52,797 nt of DNA from Flavobacteriales bacterium (GTDB taxonomy: Bacteria > Bacteroidota > Bacteroidia > Flavobacteriales_F > PHOS-HE28), in NCBI GenBank assembly GCA_019912395.1, contig JAIOIH010000061.1, positions 1-52,797 of the forward strand, given 5' to 3'. This document shows, piece by piece, positions 7,783-17,387 of the stretch (position 1 is its first letter; each line of letters opens with the position of its first letter). The position numbers were made by a program, and so were the translations under genes. The notes under the pieces are model-generated. The model was not told the DNA's origin. It made no database searches and worked only from the letters and a program-made list of their open reading frames with translations.

Positions 7783-8301
7783 GAACGAGTTCAACATGGC
7801 TTCCGCCAGGAACAGGGACTCCTCATAAGCCTCTTCCGGAGCTACGTAAGTAAGGATGTAGGAGCGGTCTCCCTTTTCCACCACTCGCTCCAGCAGGTGG
7901 AACCGGATACCCATCAAGGTGTAACGGCATTCCGATCGGGATGCATCCGCATCGGGTTCATCCGAGGGGATGAACTCCACCTCGTCGGCCTTCTTCTTCT
8001 TCAGCCGCTTCTGCAGCGGGGTCGCTTTCCCTTCCACGCCTTGAACGATCACAGCAACCACTGGAGTGGAGGATTCCTTTCCGGGTACCACATTCCGGAA
8101 TGCCACCAGGGTATCATCCAAGGCGGCCCTGTCCACCGTCCACTTGCCGGGGTGGTTCATGGTAAAGCCATTCTCCTTCCACGTCTTCCATGCCGGTATT
8201 GTATCGGTGACCACCCGAGTGACCACCCGCACCTCCTGCGCTTGTACGGTCAAGGAGGTCATGAGAGCGGCGAGGAGCAAAAGGCGGGAGCATAGGGTCA
8301 T
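7762..8301 (-). CDS. Secreted PsbP-like protein
   Basis: A 179-residue exported protein; residues 1-22 form a signal peptide ending LTVQAQ. The body contains NGFTMNHPGKWTVD, then a strand-rich region and a Lys-rich loop (KRLKKKKAD), ending with a helix EESLFLAEAMLNSF. The opening and closing elements recall PsbP/MOG1-type alpha-beta folds found in many Bacteroidota secreted proteins, but the match is by eye only. The ATG at 8301 was chosen because it begins the signal peptide; the frame runs further upstream without signal features. Convergent overlap of 21 bases with the DUF1599 gene. Confidence 0.7.
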   Translation of the reverse strand: MTLCSRLLLLAALMTSLTVQAQEVRVVTRVVTDTIPAWKTWKENGFTMNHPGKWTVDRAALDDTLVAFRNVVPGKESSTPVVAVIVQGVEGKATPLQKRLKKKKADEVEFIPSDEPDADASRSECRYTLMGIRFHLLERVVEKGDRSYILTYVAPEEAYEESLFLAEAMLNSFSAPADR

Positions 8302-8440
8302 TGGAAGATGGAATAGATGGTGCCAATATCGGCATTGTGAAGTTATCACCTGCCGAAAGCTTCCGGGTAATGAACAAGGGGCTGTTGGCACATTGGTGGA
8401 ATTTGCCCGCATTGTGCTTGGATCCCAGTATTCACGGGGA

Positions 8441-8448
8441 TATTTTCG
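8441..8448 (+). promoter_or_regulatory. -7 element upstream of gene 8479
   Basis: TATTTTCG followed by C, fits TAnnTTYG; the predicted leader is about 26 bases. CTTG at 8417-8420 (20-base spacer) could serve as -33. Confidence 0.55.
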
Positions 8449-8478
8449 CCGCCCTACCTGCAATTCCCCGGAAACGTC

Positions 8479-9045
8479 ATGCGGATCTCCCTCCTCATCC
8501 TGGTTCTCGCCCTTCTCGGGGTCAGCCAGTCGGCCTCTGCCTTTCGCCTGCGGCTGAACGGTCTGGTAACGGAGCATGGCTCGCAGCAGCCCATGGCATC
8601 GGCACGGGTTCGCATCTATAAGGACGGAAGTCTTCAGCGGGTCCAGCGGACCAATATGACGGGCAAGTACACCCATTTGCTGGAAAACGGGGGAAGCTAT
8701 GTGATCCGGGTTGATGCTCCGGGTTATCAGGGCAAGTGCATCACCATCGATACGCACGGCATGGAATGGGAGGGCGACCGCAGGGTGAGCGAGCTGGAAG
8801 TGGAGATGCGTCTTCCCGCCAGAAGAGCCGAGATTGACCTGTCGTATTTCGACCTGCCCATGGGCATGGCCTTTTTTGAACCAGCGACCGGTCTGACGCG
8901 CTGGAGCATGACCTATGAGCGGACCGTCATGTTGAAGGCGCGGGAGCTGATGGCGAACTATGATCGGCGCTACGCCGAACACATGCAGCCCACCGTGGAG
9001 GAGCGGGTTCAACTCGGGGAATACCTGGTCCTTCACCGTCGGTGA
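8479..9045 (+). CDS. Secreted carboxypeptidase-regulatory-like domain protein (paralogue)
   Basis: A 188-residue exported protein with a signal peptide ending near SASAF (residue about 22). The pattern LNGLVTE, PMASARVRIYKDG, TGKYTHLLENGGSY, then CITIDTHG mirrors the protein at 5765-6328, with the same short Arg-rich tail. No enzyme motif is visible. It stands alone on its transcript with its own -7 element and a 150-base gap to the next gene. Function unknown. Confidence 0.72.
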   Translation: MRISLLILVLALLGVSQSASAFRLRLNGLVTEHGSQQPMASARVRIYKDGSLQRVQRTNMTGKYTHLLENGGSYVIRVDAPGYQGKCITIDTHGMEWEGDRRVSELEVEMRLPARRAEIDLSYFDLPMGMAFFEPATGLTRWSMTYERTVMLKARELMANYDRRYAEHMQPTVEERVQLGEYLVLHRR

Positions 9046-9131
9046 GACGGATTGCGCCGGAATCCATGCCTGCCACACAGGGATTTTGGCAACCTTTCCC
9101 AAACGGTTCGGGGATGGAGGACGGAGAACGT

Positions 9132-9139
9132 TAAATTCG
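9132..9139 (+). promoter_or_regulatory. -7 element upstream of DoxX-like gene and tpiA region
   Basis: TAAATTCG followed by C, fits TAnnTTYG, giving a leader of about 55 bases before the ATG at 9197. Confidence 0.5.
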
Positions 9140-9196
9140 CCGGACCCTGACAGAGCCGAGGTTCATTCGGTTCGTACCAACACCGGGCAACCCATC

Positions 9197-10537
9197 ATGC
9201 GCATCCTCCTTTTGATCTGCCGCATCCTGGTCGGCACCACCTTTATTATCAGCGGCCTTATCAAGGCCAACGACCCCTTGGGCTTCAGTTATAAATTGGA
9301 GGAGTACTTCGCGGCCAGCGCGTTGGGCCTGCCGTGGCTCATCCCGTTCTCACTCGCTTTGGCCGTACTTGCCTGCCTGGCGGAAGTGGTGCTCGGTTTC
9401 GCCGTGATCGTGGGTGGTAGAATGAAGTTGGCCACTTGGTCCTTGTTGCTGCTCACGGTCTTTTTCGGCTGGCTTACCGCCTATACCGCCACGTGCGACC
9501 CGATGGGCAAGTACGAGGTGGTCGTCAATGGAGTAACGGAAATGCGCGATGTGACCTGCGTTACCGACTGTGGTTGCTTCGGTGATGCGATGAAGGGTTC
9601 CCTTGGGAGGCCCATGACCCCGTGGGAGAGCTTCTCCAAGGACATGGCGCTTTTGGTGTTCGTGCTTCCCCTGTTCTTCTTCCACAAGCGGATCCACTTC
9701 AATACATGGGGGGATGATCTGGTGCTCCTTCCGGCATCGTTGCTGTTGCTGGTGTTCTATTGCTGGGTGTTCGCCTGGTGGTTCCCGCTGCTCTTTGCCA
9801 TCGCTGTGTTCGCGGGCTACCTGGGGATCAAGCGCTTCACCGAGGGACCGCACGGGGAATGGCTCACTGCGGCGTGGGTGGCCCTGGCCTCCTTGATCTT
9901 CATGTGGTATTGCATCGCACATCTGCCCGTGCGCGATTACCGCCCCTATGCCGTGGGCAAGAGCATCACCGAGCAAAGGGAGGAAGCCAAGCCTCCGGTG
10001 AACCTTACCTACGTGAGCTATCGCAACAAGACGACCGGCGAGGTGAAGGAATACCTCTCCTCCGAACCCTATCCCTGGGACGACCCCAATTATGAGAACG
10101 TGCCCAACAGCACCCGGGTGGTCGAAGTGGAACCCGGCATCGTTTCACAAGTGCAGGACTTCGCGATGTTCAACACCGATGGGGATGACCTCACCGAGGA
10201 TGTATTGAGCGATCCCGAGCCGGTATTGCTGGTGGTGGCCAAGACCATCAGCGACACGCGCACCGGCTGCATGCCGAAGATCAATGCACTTGTGTCCAAG
10301 GCGGACGAAGCCGGATGGAAGGTGTATGGCCTTACGAGCAGCTCGTACGACGAGACGGAGGAATTCCGCCATGCGAACCAGAACATGTTCGACTACCTCA
10401 CCTGCGACGAGATAACGCTGAAGACCGTGATCCGGAGCAACCCGGGAGTGGTGCTGCTCCAACAGGGCACCGTGCGTGGCAAGTGGCACTGCAACGACGT
10501 TCCCTCGTTCGCCAAGGCGGCGAAGGCATTGAAGTGA
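9197..10537 (+). CDS. DoxX-like (BT_3928-type) integral membrane protein with thioredoxin-like C-terminus
   Basis: A 446-residue protein. The N-terminal half has about eight membrane segments, starting with RILVGTTFIISGLIKANDP, the hallmark opening of Bacteroidota DoxX/MauE-type proteins. A Cys cluster (CVTDCGCFGD) lies in the loop around residue 120. After the last membrane helix (about residue 240) comes a soluble domain with VLLVVAKTISDTRTGC and WKVYGLTSS, which looks like a thioredoxin-like fold. It probably takes part in envelope redox or quinone-linked chemistry; this rests on the family resemblance only. The ATG at 9197 is chosen because it starts the first membrane helix. It precedes tpiA by 88 bases. 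Confidence 0.8.
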   Translation: MRILLLICRILVGTTFIISGLIKANDPLGFSYKLEEYFAASALGLPWLIPFSLALAVLACLAEVVLGFAVIVGGRMKLATWSLLLLTVFFGWLTAYTATCDPMGKYEVVVNGVTEMRDVTCVTDCGCFGDAMKGSLGRPMTPWESFSKDMALLVFVLPLFFFHKRIHFNTWGDDLVLLPASLLLLVFYCWVFAWWFPLLFAIAVFAGYLGIKRFTEGPHGEWLTAAWVALASLIFMWYCIAHLPVRDYRPYAVGKSITEQREEAKPPVNLTYVSYRNKTTGEVKEYLSSEPYPWDDPNYENVPNSTRVVEVEPGIVSQVQDFAMFNTDGDDLTEDVLSDPEPVLLVVAKTISDTRTGCMPKINALVSKADEAGWKVYGLTSSSYDETEEFRHANQNMFDYLTCDEITLKTVIRSNPGVVLLQQGTVRGKWHCNDVPSFAKAAKALK

Positions 10538-10608
10538 GCGTTGAGGCATTCACGTGGTCATCGTTGACAAACGATCGCCGGGTTCCTCGGCAGTGCGTCT
10601 TTCGCGCC

Positions 10609-10616
10609 GATCTTTG
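10609..10616 (+). promoter_or_regulatory. -7-like element of the tpiA-prmA operon
   Basis: GATCTTTG followed by C, one mismatch to TAnnTTTG, 9 bases before the tpiA ATG at 10626, so the leader would be only a few bases. Confidence 0.45.
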
Positions 10617-10625
10617 CATGCATAA

Positions 10626-11435
10626 ATGGCGAGTTTGATGAAGGCGAGGACAATTGTGGCGGGGAACTGGAAAATGCATACGGACCTGGATGAGGCCCGG
10701 AAGCTGATGGAGGCGCTGGCGGGCTGGTCCAAAGCGGGCCGGAGCGATGTGCAAATGATCGTGGCACCGCCCTATCCCTTTCTGGCCACCGCTGTTGACC
10801 GGGCCTCGGCGAGCGCCGGAACCGGAAGGAATTCATCGATCATCATTGCAGCTCAGAATTGCCATGAGGAGGAGCAGGGAGCGTTCACCGGTGAGGTGAG
10901 CGTACGCATGCTGAAGTCGTTGGGCGTGGATGCCTGCATCGTGGGCCACAGCGAGCGGCGCCAATACTACGGGGAGACGGATACGATCGTGGGACGGAAA
11001 GTGGCCTTGTTGCTCAAGCATGGTCTGCAGCCCATCTATTGCTGCGGTGAGCGGCGCGAGGAGCGGGAGGACGGTCGCTACCGCGATGTGGTCTCCGCGC
11101 AATTGCACGAAGCACTGGGTGCGCTCACCCCTGGCGAGGTCGCCAAGGTGATCGTGGCCTATGAGCCGGTATGGGCCATTGGTACCGGGCTTACCGCAAC
11201 CCCGGAACAGGCGCAAGAGGTGCATGGGTTCATCCGTGGCGAGCTGCGGCTCCTTGCCGGCGAAGCGGCCTCCGCGATCCCCATTTTGTACGGCGGCTCC
11301 TGCAAGCCGGAGAACGCCGCAGGCATTTTTGCCGGAAGCGATATCAACGGGGGCTTGATCGGCGGCGCGGCCTTGGTGGCCGATAGCTTCATCGAGCTGA
11401 TGCGCATCGCCCAACAGGTGAAATCCAGCTCCTGA
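10626..11435 (+). CDS. tpiA: Triosephosphate isomerase
   Basis: Interconverts dihydroxyacetone phosphate and glyceraldehyde 3-phosphate in glycolysis. The 269-residue protein shows AGNWKMH (catalytic Lys), VGHSERR (catalytic His), AYEPVWAIGTG (catalytic Glu and the mobile loop) and ILYGGSCKPENA (phosphate binding). It is slightly longer than the usual 250 residues because of four extra N-terminal residues and a Ser/Gly-rich insert near residue 60. A second ATG at 10638 is possible. The stop shares one base with the prmA start, so these genes form an operon. Confidence 0.97.
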   Translation: MASLMKARTIVAGNWKMHTDLDEARKLMEALAGWSKAGRSDVQMIVAPPYPFLATAVDRASASAGTGRNSSIIIAAQNCHEEEQGAFTGEVSVRMLKSLGVDACIVGHSERRQYYGETDTIVGRKVALLLKHGLQPIYCCGERREEREDGRYRDVVSAQLHEALGALTPGEVAKVIVAYEPVWAIGTGLTATPEQAQEVHGFIRGELRLLAGEAASAIPILYGGSCKPENAAGIFAGSDINGGLIGGAALVADSFIELMRIAQQVKSSS

Positions 11436-12286
11436 TGCGGTACACGGAGGTTGACTTCCTGATCGCGCCCACCGACCCTTGGCGCGAACTGCTGATGGTG
11501 GAACTGATGGAGCACGGTTACGAAGGTTTCGAGGAGACCACCCACGGGTTGAAGGCATTCCTTCCCACGGCGGACTTCGACCGTGCATTGCTGGACGGCT
11601 TGATGGTCGCACGCGATCCACACGTATCGGTGACACATACGGTGCGGGAGGTTCCGGACATCAATTGGAACGCCCGTTGGGAACGGGAGTTCCAACCTGT
11701 GGAGGTGGACGGCAAAGTGCGGATACGTGCGGAGTTCCATCCGGCAATGGCCGGTTACGAGCATGAGATCATTATTACCCCGCGCATGGCCTTCGGCACG
11801 GGTCACCACGCCACCACCCGGATGATGGTGCGATCCATGCTGGAACTGGACCTGGCGGATCAGCGCGTGTGCGACCTGGGCTGCGGCACGGGTGTACTGG
11901 CCATCCTGGCGGAGCGTTTGGGGGCAGCTGAAGTGGTGGCGATCGACAACGATCCGACGGCCGTGGCCAACGCCCGCGAAAACGTGGAGATGAACCAATG
12001 TGAGCGGGTGACCGTGGAAAAAGGAGGGACGGACCTGGAAAGCGGTGAAGAATACGGCACTATTTTAGCCAATATCGAGCGCAATACGCTGGTGAAGGCC
12101 ATGCCGAACCTGGTCGGAGCAATGGCTGAGGGAGGAAGTCTCCTGCTCAGCGGATACGTTCGGGCCGATGAGCAGGTAATGGCCAAGGCGGCCCGGAACG
12201 CGGGTTTGCGGAACGTGCAGAACCTGGAAGAGGGAGATTGGGCTTGTTCACGATGGGAAAAACACACTACGCCGCAAGCTGCATGA
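11435..12286 (+). CDS. prmA: Ribosomal protein L11 methyltransferase
   Basis: A 283-residue SAM-dependent enzyme that trimethylates ribosomal protein L11. The N-terminal L11-recognition domain is short (residues about 1-90). The methyltransferase core has AFGTGHHATT, VCDLGCGTGVLAI, VAIDNDP and the NIERN motif near residue 211 (the usual NPPY-like site, NIL or NIER in this family). It lies within an overlapping string: one base shared with tpiA upstream and an ATGA overlap with the giant secreted protein downstream. Confidence 0.95.
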   Translation: MRYTEVDFLIAPTDPWRELLMVELMEHGYEGFEETTHGLKAFLPTADFDRALLDGLMVARDPHVSVTHTVREVPDINWNARWEREFQPVEVDGKVRIRAEFHPAMAGYEHEIIITPRMAFGTGHHATTRMMVRSMLELDLADQRVCDLGCGTGVLAILAERLGAAEVVAIDNDPTAVANARENVEMNQCERVTVEKGGTDLESGEEYGTILANIERNTLVKAMPNLVGAMAEGGSLLLSGYVRADEQVMAKAARNAGLRNVQNLEEGDWACSRWEKHTTPQAA

Positions 12287-15200
12287 AACCGTTGCTCTCC
12301 GCATTGGTACTGACCGTGTCCTTCCTGATCGGGCCATCCGCTGCCCAAGGGCAAGCACTTGTGTTCACCAACGACCAAGCTGCCTATCTGGGAGAGGTCA
12401 ATGACTTTCTGGTCAGTGCCAATAAGAAAGAGGGTGCGGCCTTCATGGAAACGGTGTTCACGCCGTTCTGGAACGGCCCTTTCCTGAACAACGAGCAACG
12501 CTCGCGCTTCGTGGCCATATCCAATGTGATGGCCAAGAAACGGTTCACGGCCATCCCCGATTTCAAGGAGATGCTGAATACGGCCGCGATCTTCCCTGTC
12601 AAGGGGCATTCCTCGGCGGAGTTCGATGCTTGGCTTAAGGGCTTGGAGCAAGCAGGGCGTTCATCGCGCAAACAGGACCTGGCCGACTTTCTTGAGATGG
12701 GCCACGCGCTCCTTTCGGACAATATCCTCTTCAGTGCGGCAAGCTCGTACTGGCGCTCCAGGAACGGGAAGTTCACCTTCGCCTTTGACAGCGTGCCCAA
12801 GGTCCACTTCCCCGTCACCGATCTGGTGTGGGCATCCCGTACGGACAGCTCCGTGATCGAAGGAACCAGCGGTACCTTTTATCCGCTGACGAATTCTTGG
12901 GAGGGAAAGGGCGGTACCCTCACATGGCGTCGCGCTGGCCTGAAACCGGACATGACCTTCGTGAAGTGGGCGCACAGCTATGGGCTGCGATTGAAGACGA
13001 CCGAAGTGCTCATCGATAGCGTGGGCTTCACCGATCCCTATTTCGACAGAGTACTCTTGGGCACCGTGGTGGACAAGCTTCGCGCGAACGTCAGCGAGGA
13101 AACGGCCTCCTATCCCCGTTTCGAGAGCTACGACCTCCGCAAACGGATCAATGAGATCGTCCCGGGAATCGATTTTGAGGGCGGCTTCACCATGCAGGGC
13201 GCCAAGCTCCAAGGCTATGGTACCAAGGAGGAGCCAGCATCGCTCACGTTCAAGCGCGAGGGCCGTCCCTTCATCATCACCAAGGGCCTTGTGTACACCA
13301 TTGAGCCGGAGAAGGTGGCCAGCGAGGATGTCGCCGTAACCGTGATGCTGGACAAGGATTCCATCTATCATCCGAGCGTCGGTCTGCGTTTCCTGAGGGA
13401 TAAGAAGCAACTAACCCTGATCAAGCGCGACGAAGGCCTGTCCAAGGGGCCTTTCTATGATACCTATCATCAACTGGACATGTATTTCGAGGAGTTCCGC
13501 TGGAAACAGGGCGATCCGTTGGTGCAGTTGGGCAACATGCAGGGCACAACGCAGACCAGGACCTCCTTTGAAAGTTCCAATTATTTCGAGCAACGCAGAT
13601 ACACTGCGATGCTGGGGATCGACAACGTCCACCCGCTATCGCGCCTGCGGCAGTTCGGCAAGCAGGCCGGGGAGCAGTTCGATGCGAAGGACTTCGCCCT
13701 GTACGCCAAATTGCAAATGTCCCAAGTGAAGCCCATGCTCATAGACATGGCCAATAAGGGATTCCTGCACTATGATGTGGAGGAGGATCGCGTCACCTTG
13801 CTTCCCCGGCTCAAGCAGCACATCCTCTCCAGCGCAGGGCGCATGGATTATGATGTTCTTCAGTTCAATAGCAACAGCTCGGACGGGGTGAACGGCACGA
13901 TCAATCTCCTCAACAACGATCTGGCGCTCAAGGGTGTATCTCGGGTCACCCTAAGTGATTCCCAGGACGTGAGGATCTATCCCGCCGAGAAATTGGTGAC
14001 CATCAAGAAGGACCGGGACTTCAGTTTCGGGGGAATGATCAAGGCCGGCAAGCTTACCTATTACGGAAAGGAGTACTACTTTCACTATGCCCCCTTTGTC
14101 ATCGATCTGCTCAATGTGGACAGCGTTGGTTTTCTGGCCGAAAGTTTCGAGCCTGATGAAACGGGGCGGCGCGGGCTTGTGAAAGTGAAGAATGTGCTCG
14201 AGAAGGTAACCGGTACGTTGGAGATCGACGCTCCCTCCAACAAGAACGGCCTTCAACAGGAGAAGTATCCCGAGTATCCCAAATTCAACAGCACCCAGGA
14301 GAGCTTCGTCTTCTACGACCGAAACACCATACAGAACGGCGCGTACGGCCGGGACAGGTTCTACTACAAGAGCAACCCCTTCGTGCTGGACAGCCTGGAC
14401 AACTTCAGCAACGAGGGCCTGAATTTTGACGGCACCTTGGTGAGCGCGGGCATATTCCCGGACATCAATGAGACCTTGCGCTTGCAGCCCGACTATGCAT
14501 TGGGCTTCGTTCGCCCCACCGGCGATGGAGGGCTACCGCTCTACGGCAAGAAGGCCAAGTTCTCCGAAACGTTGAAATTGGACAGCCACGGCCTTCATGG
14601 CGAAGGCGATCTCAGCTACCTCACCACCATCGCCCGCAGCCAGGACCTGGTGTTCACACCCGATACCACCTTCGGCGTGGCCGACACCTTGTACAATGGT
14701 GCAGCTTCCAGCCCCACCATGAACGTGCCCAACGTGCAGGCATCGCAGGTGTTCCTCCGGCTTGAACCCGCCAAGGACGTGCTGCTGGCCCGCAACCTGG
14801 CCGCACCCATGGTGATGTACGACAAGCAGGCCTACCTCTACGGCAAGACCGAACTGAGGCCCGATGGCATGAGCGGTGCGGGACTGGTGGACTTCACCAA
14901 TGCCACGCTCAGCTCCAAACTGTTCGACTTCAAAACGATGAACGTGCATGCGGATACCAGCGATTTCCGCCTCACCGAGGGAGATACCGCCAGTATCGCC
15001 TTCCGCACCAATAACGTGAATGCCACGGTAAAGCTCGATGAGCGGATCGGCGAGTTCGTGAGCAATGGCAGCGAGACCAAGGTCGAATTCCCGTACAACC
15101 AATATGTCTGCTTCATGGACCGCTTCAAGTGGTACATGGACCAGGGCGACATTGAACTGGAGAGCGACCGCACCGCCTCCGCAGGCAATGAGGACCTCCA

Positions 15201-16734
15201 GCTCTCGGGAAGCAATTTCATCAGCGTGAACCCCGAACAGGATTCCTTGCGTTTCATGGCGCCAAAGGCCAGGTATGACCTGAAGAAACACTTGATCACG
15301 GCCAATGATGTCCAGTACATCCAAGTAGCCGATGCCTTGATCACACCCGATAGCATGCGGGTGCGCATTGGGCGAAACGCAAAAATGGACCCGCTCACCA
15401 ATGCCACCGTCACCGCCAATTTCGTGAACAGGTACCACACCATTCATGATGCCACGGTGAACATCGCGGCACGCAGGCAGTACAGCGGCTCCGGCATCTA
15501 TGATTACACGGACGAGACGGGCAAGGTCTTTCCGATCAACATGAACAACATCAACGTGGACACATCCTTCCAGACCTATGCGCGAGGCAGGGTACCCCAG
15601 GAGGAGGGATTCCAGCTAAGCCCGGCGTTCGACTTCTTCGGGGACGTGCTCCTGGAAGCCAGCAGCAAGGAGCTCACGTACACCGGCAATACGCGCATCA
15701 AGCACGCGTGTGCCGGGATCTCCAAGAATTGGATGGGCTTCACCGGGAAGATCGATCCCGCGGAGGTCTTTATTCCCGTCAGCGATTCCCTTGTGGATGC
15801 CCAAGGCTTTCCGGTGGGCGCAGGTATCTATATGACCAAGGACGACCCCTTCACCACATACGGCACCTTCCTCAGCCGCAAGGAGGACAAGGCTGACCGG
15901 GACATCATCAGCGCAAAGGGCCTGTTGTTCCATGACAAGGCCAAAAAGTCCTATCTCATCTCCAACAAGGACAAGATCCGGCAAGCCGATCTACCGGGCA
16001 ACTTGGTCGCCCTCTCCACCGAAACCTGCCTGTTATCGGCTGACGGGCAGATCAACCAAGGGGTGGATCTGGGACAGGTGCGGGCGGATGCATACGGCAT
16101 GTTGGAGTACCGCGGTGAGAGCAAGACCGCCGCGGAGCACGTGACCATGCTGGTTGACTTCCCATTCCTGGACAATGCACTGGACAAGATGGTGGCCGAT
16201 ATCGCTGCCTATCCGGAACAGAAACAGGTGGACCTTGCCAAGACGCCTTACGAACGATCGATCCGCGAGATACTGGGGAAAGAGAAGAGCGATAAGCTGA
16301 TCAGCGAGCTCAGCATCAAGGGCGAGATCAAGCGGTTGCCGGATGAACTGGTGAAAGCATTGGTTTTTTGCGACCTGAACCTGGAATGGAGCGCCAAGGA
16401 TGAAGCGTGGCAGAGCACCGGACAGATCGGCCTGGGCACCGTGTTGAAGAAGCCGGTGTACCGCTACCTGAAAGGCAAGGTGGAATTCCAGCGCAAGCGA
16501 AGCGGGGACGTCATGAACATCCTGTTGATGCTGGACGACCAGACCTACTGGTTCTTCCAGTACGCGCGGAACTATATGTACGCATACAGCAGCAATGCCG
16601 AATTCAACACAATGATCAGCGAACTGAAGGACGACAAGCGCCAATTCCCGGGCAGGAAGGGCATGCCGGACTATCAGTTCATCTTGACGAACAAACGCAA
16701 AGCGGATGAATTCCGGGACCGCTTCGGACTTTGA
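12283..16734 (+). CDS. Very large secreted protein, no recognised family
   Basis: A 1483-residue exported protein. The ATG at 12283 overlaps the prmA stop (ATGA) and begins a clear signal peptide ending SAAQGQ (residue about 23). Residues about 25-200 are helical; the rest looks like a long run of beta strands rich in Asp, Tyr and Phe with many short turns, with a more helical tail (about 1290-1483). No catalytic motif, sorting tail, TPR or OmpA domain is visible. The long strand-rich architecture is compatible with a periplasmic or outer-membrane bridge or scaffold, but this is a guess. It is followed after two bases by plsY, so it is probably cotranscribed with phospholipid synthesis. Confidence 0.75.
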   Translation: MKPLLSALVLTVSFLIGPSAAQGQALVFTNDQAAYLGEVNDFLVSANKKEGAAFMETVFTPFWNGPFLNNEQRSRFVAISNVMAKKRFTAIPDFKEMLNTAAIFPVKGHSSAEFDAWLKGLEQAGRSSRKQDLADFLEMGHALLSDNILFSAASSYWRSRNGKFTFAFDSVPKVHFPVTDLVWASRTDSSVIEGTSGTFYPLTNSWEGKGGTLTWRRAGLKPDMTFVKWAHSYGLRLKTTEVLIDSVGFTDPYFDRVLLGTVVDKLRANVSEETASYPRFESYDLRKRINEIVPGIDFEGGFTMQGAKLQGYGTKEEPASLTFKREGRPFIITKGLVYTIEPEKVASEDVAVTVMLDKDSIYHPSVGLRFLRDKKQLTLIKRDEGLSKGPFYDTYHQLDMYFEEFRWKQGDPLVQLGNMQGTTQTRTSFESSNYFEQRRYTAMLGIDNVHPLSRLRQFGKQAGEQFDAKDFALYAKLQMSQVKPMLIDMANKGFLHYDVEEDRVTLLPRLKQHILSSAGRMDYDVLQFNSNSSDGVNGTINLLNNDLALKGVSRVTLSDSQDVRIYPAEKLVTIKKDRDFSFGGMIKAGKLTYYGKEYYFHYAPFVIDLLNVDSVGFLAESFEPDETGRRGLVKVKNVLEKVTGTLEIDAPSNKNGLQQEKYPEYPKFNSTQESFVFYDRNTIQNGAYGRDRFYYKSNPFVLDSLDNFSNEGLNFDGTLVSAGIFPDINETLRLQPDYALGFVRPTGDGGLPLYGKKAKFSETLKLDSHGLHGEGDLSYLTTIARSQDLVFTPDTTFGVADTLYNGAASSPTMNVPNVQASQVFLRLEPAKDVLLARNLAAPMVMYDKQAYLYGKTELRPDGMSGAGLVDFTNATLSSKLFDFKTMNVHADTSDFRLTEGDTASIAFRTNNVNATVKLDERIGEFVSNGSETKVEFPYNQYVCFMDRFKWYMDQGDIELESDRTASAGNEDLQLSGSNFISVNPEQDSLRFMAPKARYDLKKHLITANDVQYIQVADALITPDSMRVRIGRNAKMDPLTNATVTANFVNRYHTIHDATVNIAARRQYSGSGIYDYTDETGKVFPINMNNINVDTSFQTYARGRVPQEEGFQLSPAFDFFGDVLLEASSKELTYTGNTRIKHACAGISKNWMGFTGKIDPAEVFIPVSDSLVDAQGFPVGAGIYMTKDDPFTTYGTFLSRKEDKADRDIISAKGLLFHDKAKKSYLISNKDKIRQADLPGNLVALSTETCLLSADGQINQGVDLGQVRADAYGMLEYRGESKTAAEHVTMLVDFPFLDNALDKMVADIAAYPEQKQVDLAKTPYERSIREILGKEKSDKLISELSIKGEIKRLPDELVKALVFCDLNLEWSAKDEAWQSTGQIGLGTVLKKPVYRYLKGKVEFQRKRSGDVMNILLMLDDQTYWFFQYARNYMYAYSSNAEFNTMISELKDDKRQFPGRKGMPDYQFILTNKRKADEFRDRFGL

Positions 16735-16736
16735 GC

Positions 16737-17387
16737 ATGGAATTCCCCTGGATGTTCGGTCTTACGGCGATGGCGATCAGCTACCTCTGCGGGAGCGTGC
16801 CCAGTTCCGTCTGGTGGGGCAAGGGCTTTTTCGGCGTGGACATACGCGAGCACGGCAGCCACAATGCGGGAGCTACCAATACCTTCCGTGTGCTCGGCCC
16901 CAAGGCCGGCATTCCAGTGCTGCTGCTGGATGTCCTGAAGGGTTTCCTACCGGTGAGGCTGCTGCCCTTGTGGAGCGGGACGGAACCCTATTCCGATGCG
17001 TGGACCCTGCTGCGGGTACTGCTGGTATCTGCCGCGGTCCTGGGGCACTTGTATCCGGTCTTTGCCGAATTCCGCGGAGGCAAGGGCATTGCTACTTCCT
17101 TGGGTGGCGTACTGGCGATCCATCCGGGTTCGGCCATGATCTGCATCGGGGTCTTTTTCATCGTGTTCATGATCACCCGCTATGTCTCGCTCTCCTCCCT
17201 GTTGGCTGCGGTCGCATTCCCTGTCGTGGTTACGTTTGTCTATCATGAACCCAGTCTGGTGCTGAAGAGCTTCTTCGTGCTGCTGTGCGTGGTGGTCTTC
17301 TATACGCACCGCCAGAACATCGGGCGCCTGCTCCAGGGCAAGGAGACCCGCATGGACCTGTTTGGCCGAAGGAACGTGAAAACATGA
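16737..17387 (+). CDS. plsY: Glycerol-3-phosphate acyltransferase PlsY
   Basis: Transfers an acyl group from acyl phosphate to glycerol 3-phosphate in the first step of phospholipid synthesis, in the inner membrane. The 216-residue protein has about five membrane helices and the family blocks CGSVPSSVW, REHGSHNAGATNTFRVLG and FRGGKGIATSLG, followed by a third block near THRQNIGRLLQGKE. The ATG at 16737 is preferred to a TTG two codons earlier that overlaps the upstream stop. It is sandwiched between two giant secreted-protein genes, with a 2-base gap before and an ATGA overlap after. Confidence 0.95.
   Translation: MEFPWMFGLTAMAISYLCGSVPSSVWWGKGFFGVDIREHGSHNAGATNTFRVLGPKAGIPVLLLDVLKGFLPVRLLPLWSGTEPYSDAWTLLRVLLVSAAVLGHLYPVFAEFRGGKGIATSLGGVLAIHPGSAMICIGVFFIVFMITRYVSLSSLLAAVAFPVVVTFVYHEPSLVLKSFFVLLCVVVFYTHRQNIGRLLQGKETRMDLFGRRNVKT

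Noticed and set aside
8960-9196. N-terminal extension of the DoxX-like protein to 8960
   Set aside because: It overlaps the preceding secreted-protein gene and its promoter; the membrane helix starts at the ATG at 9197.
14533-15447. 304-codon minus-strand frame within the 1483-residue gene
   Set aside because: No domain, signal peptide or promoter; the plus frame is continuous.
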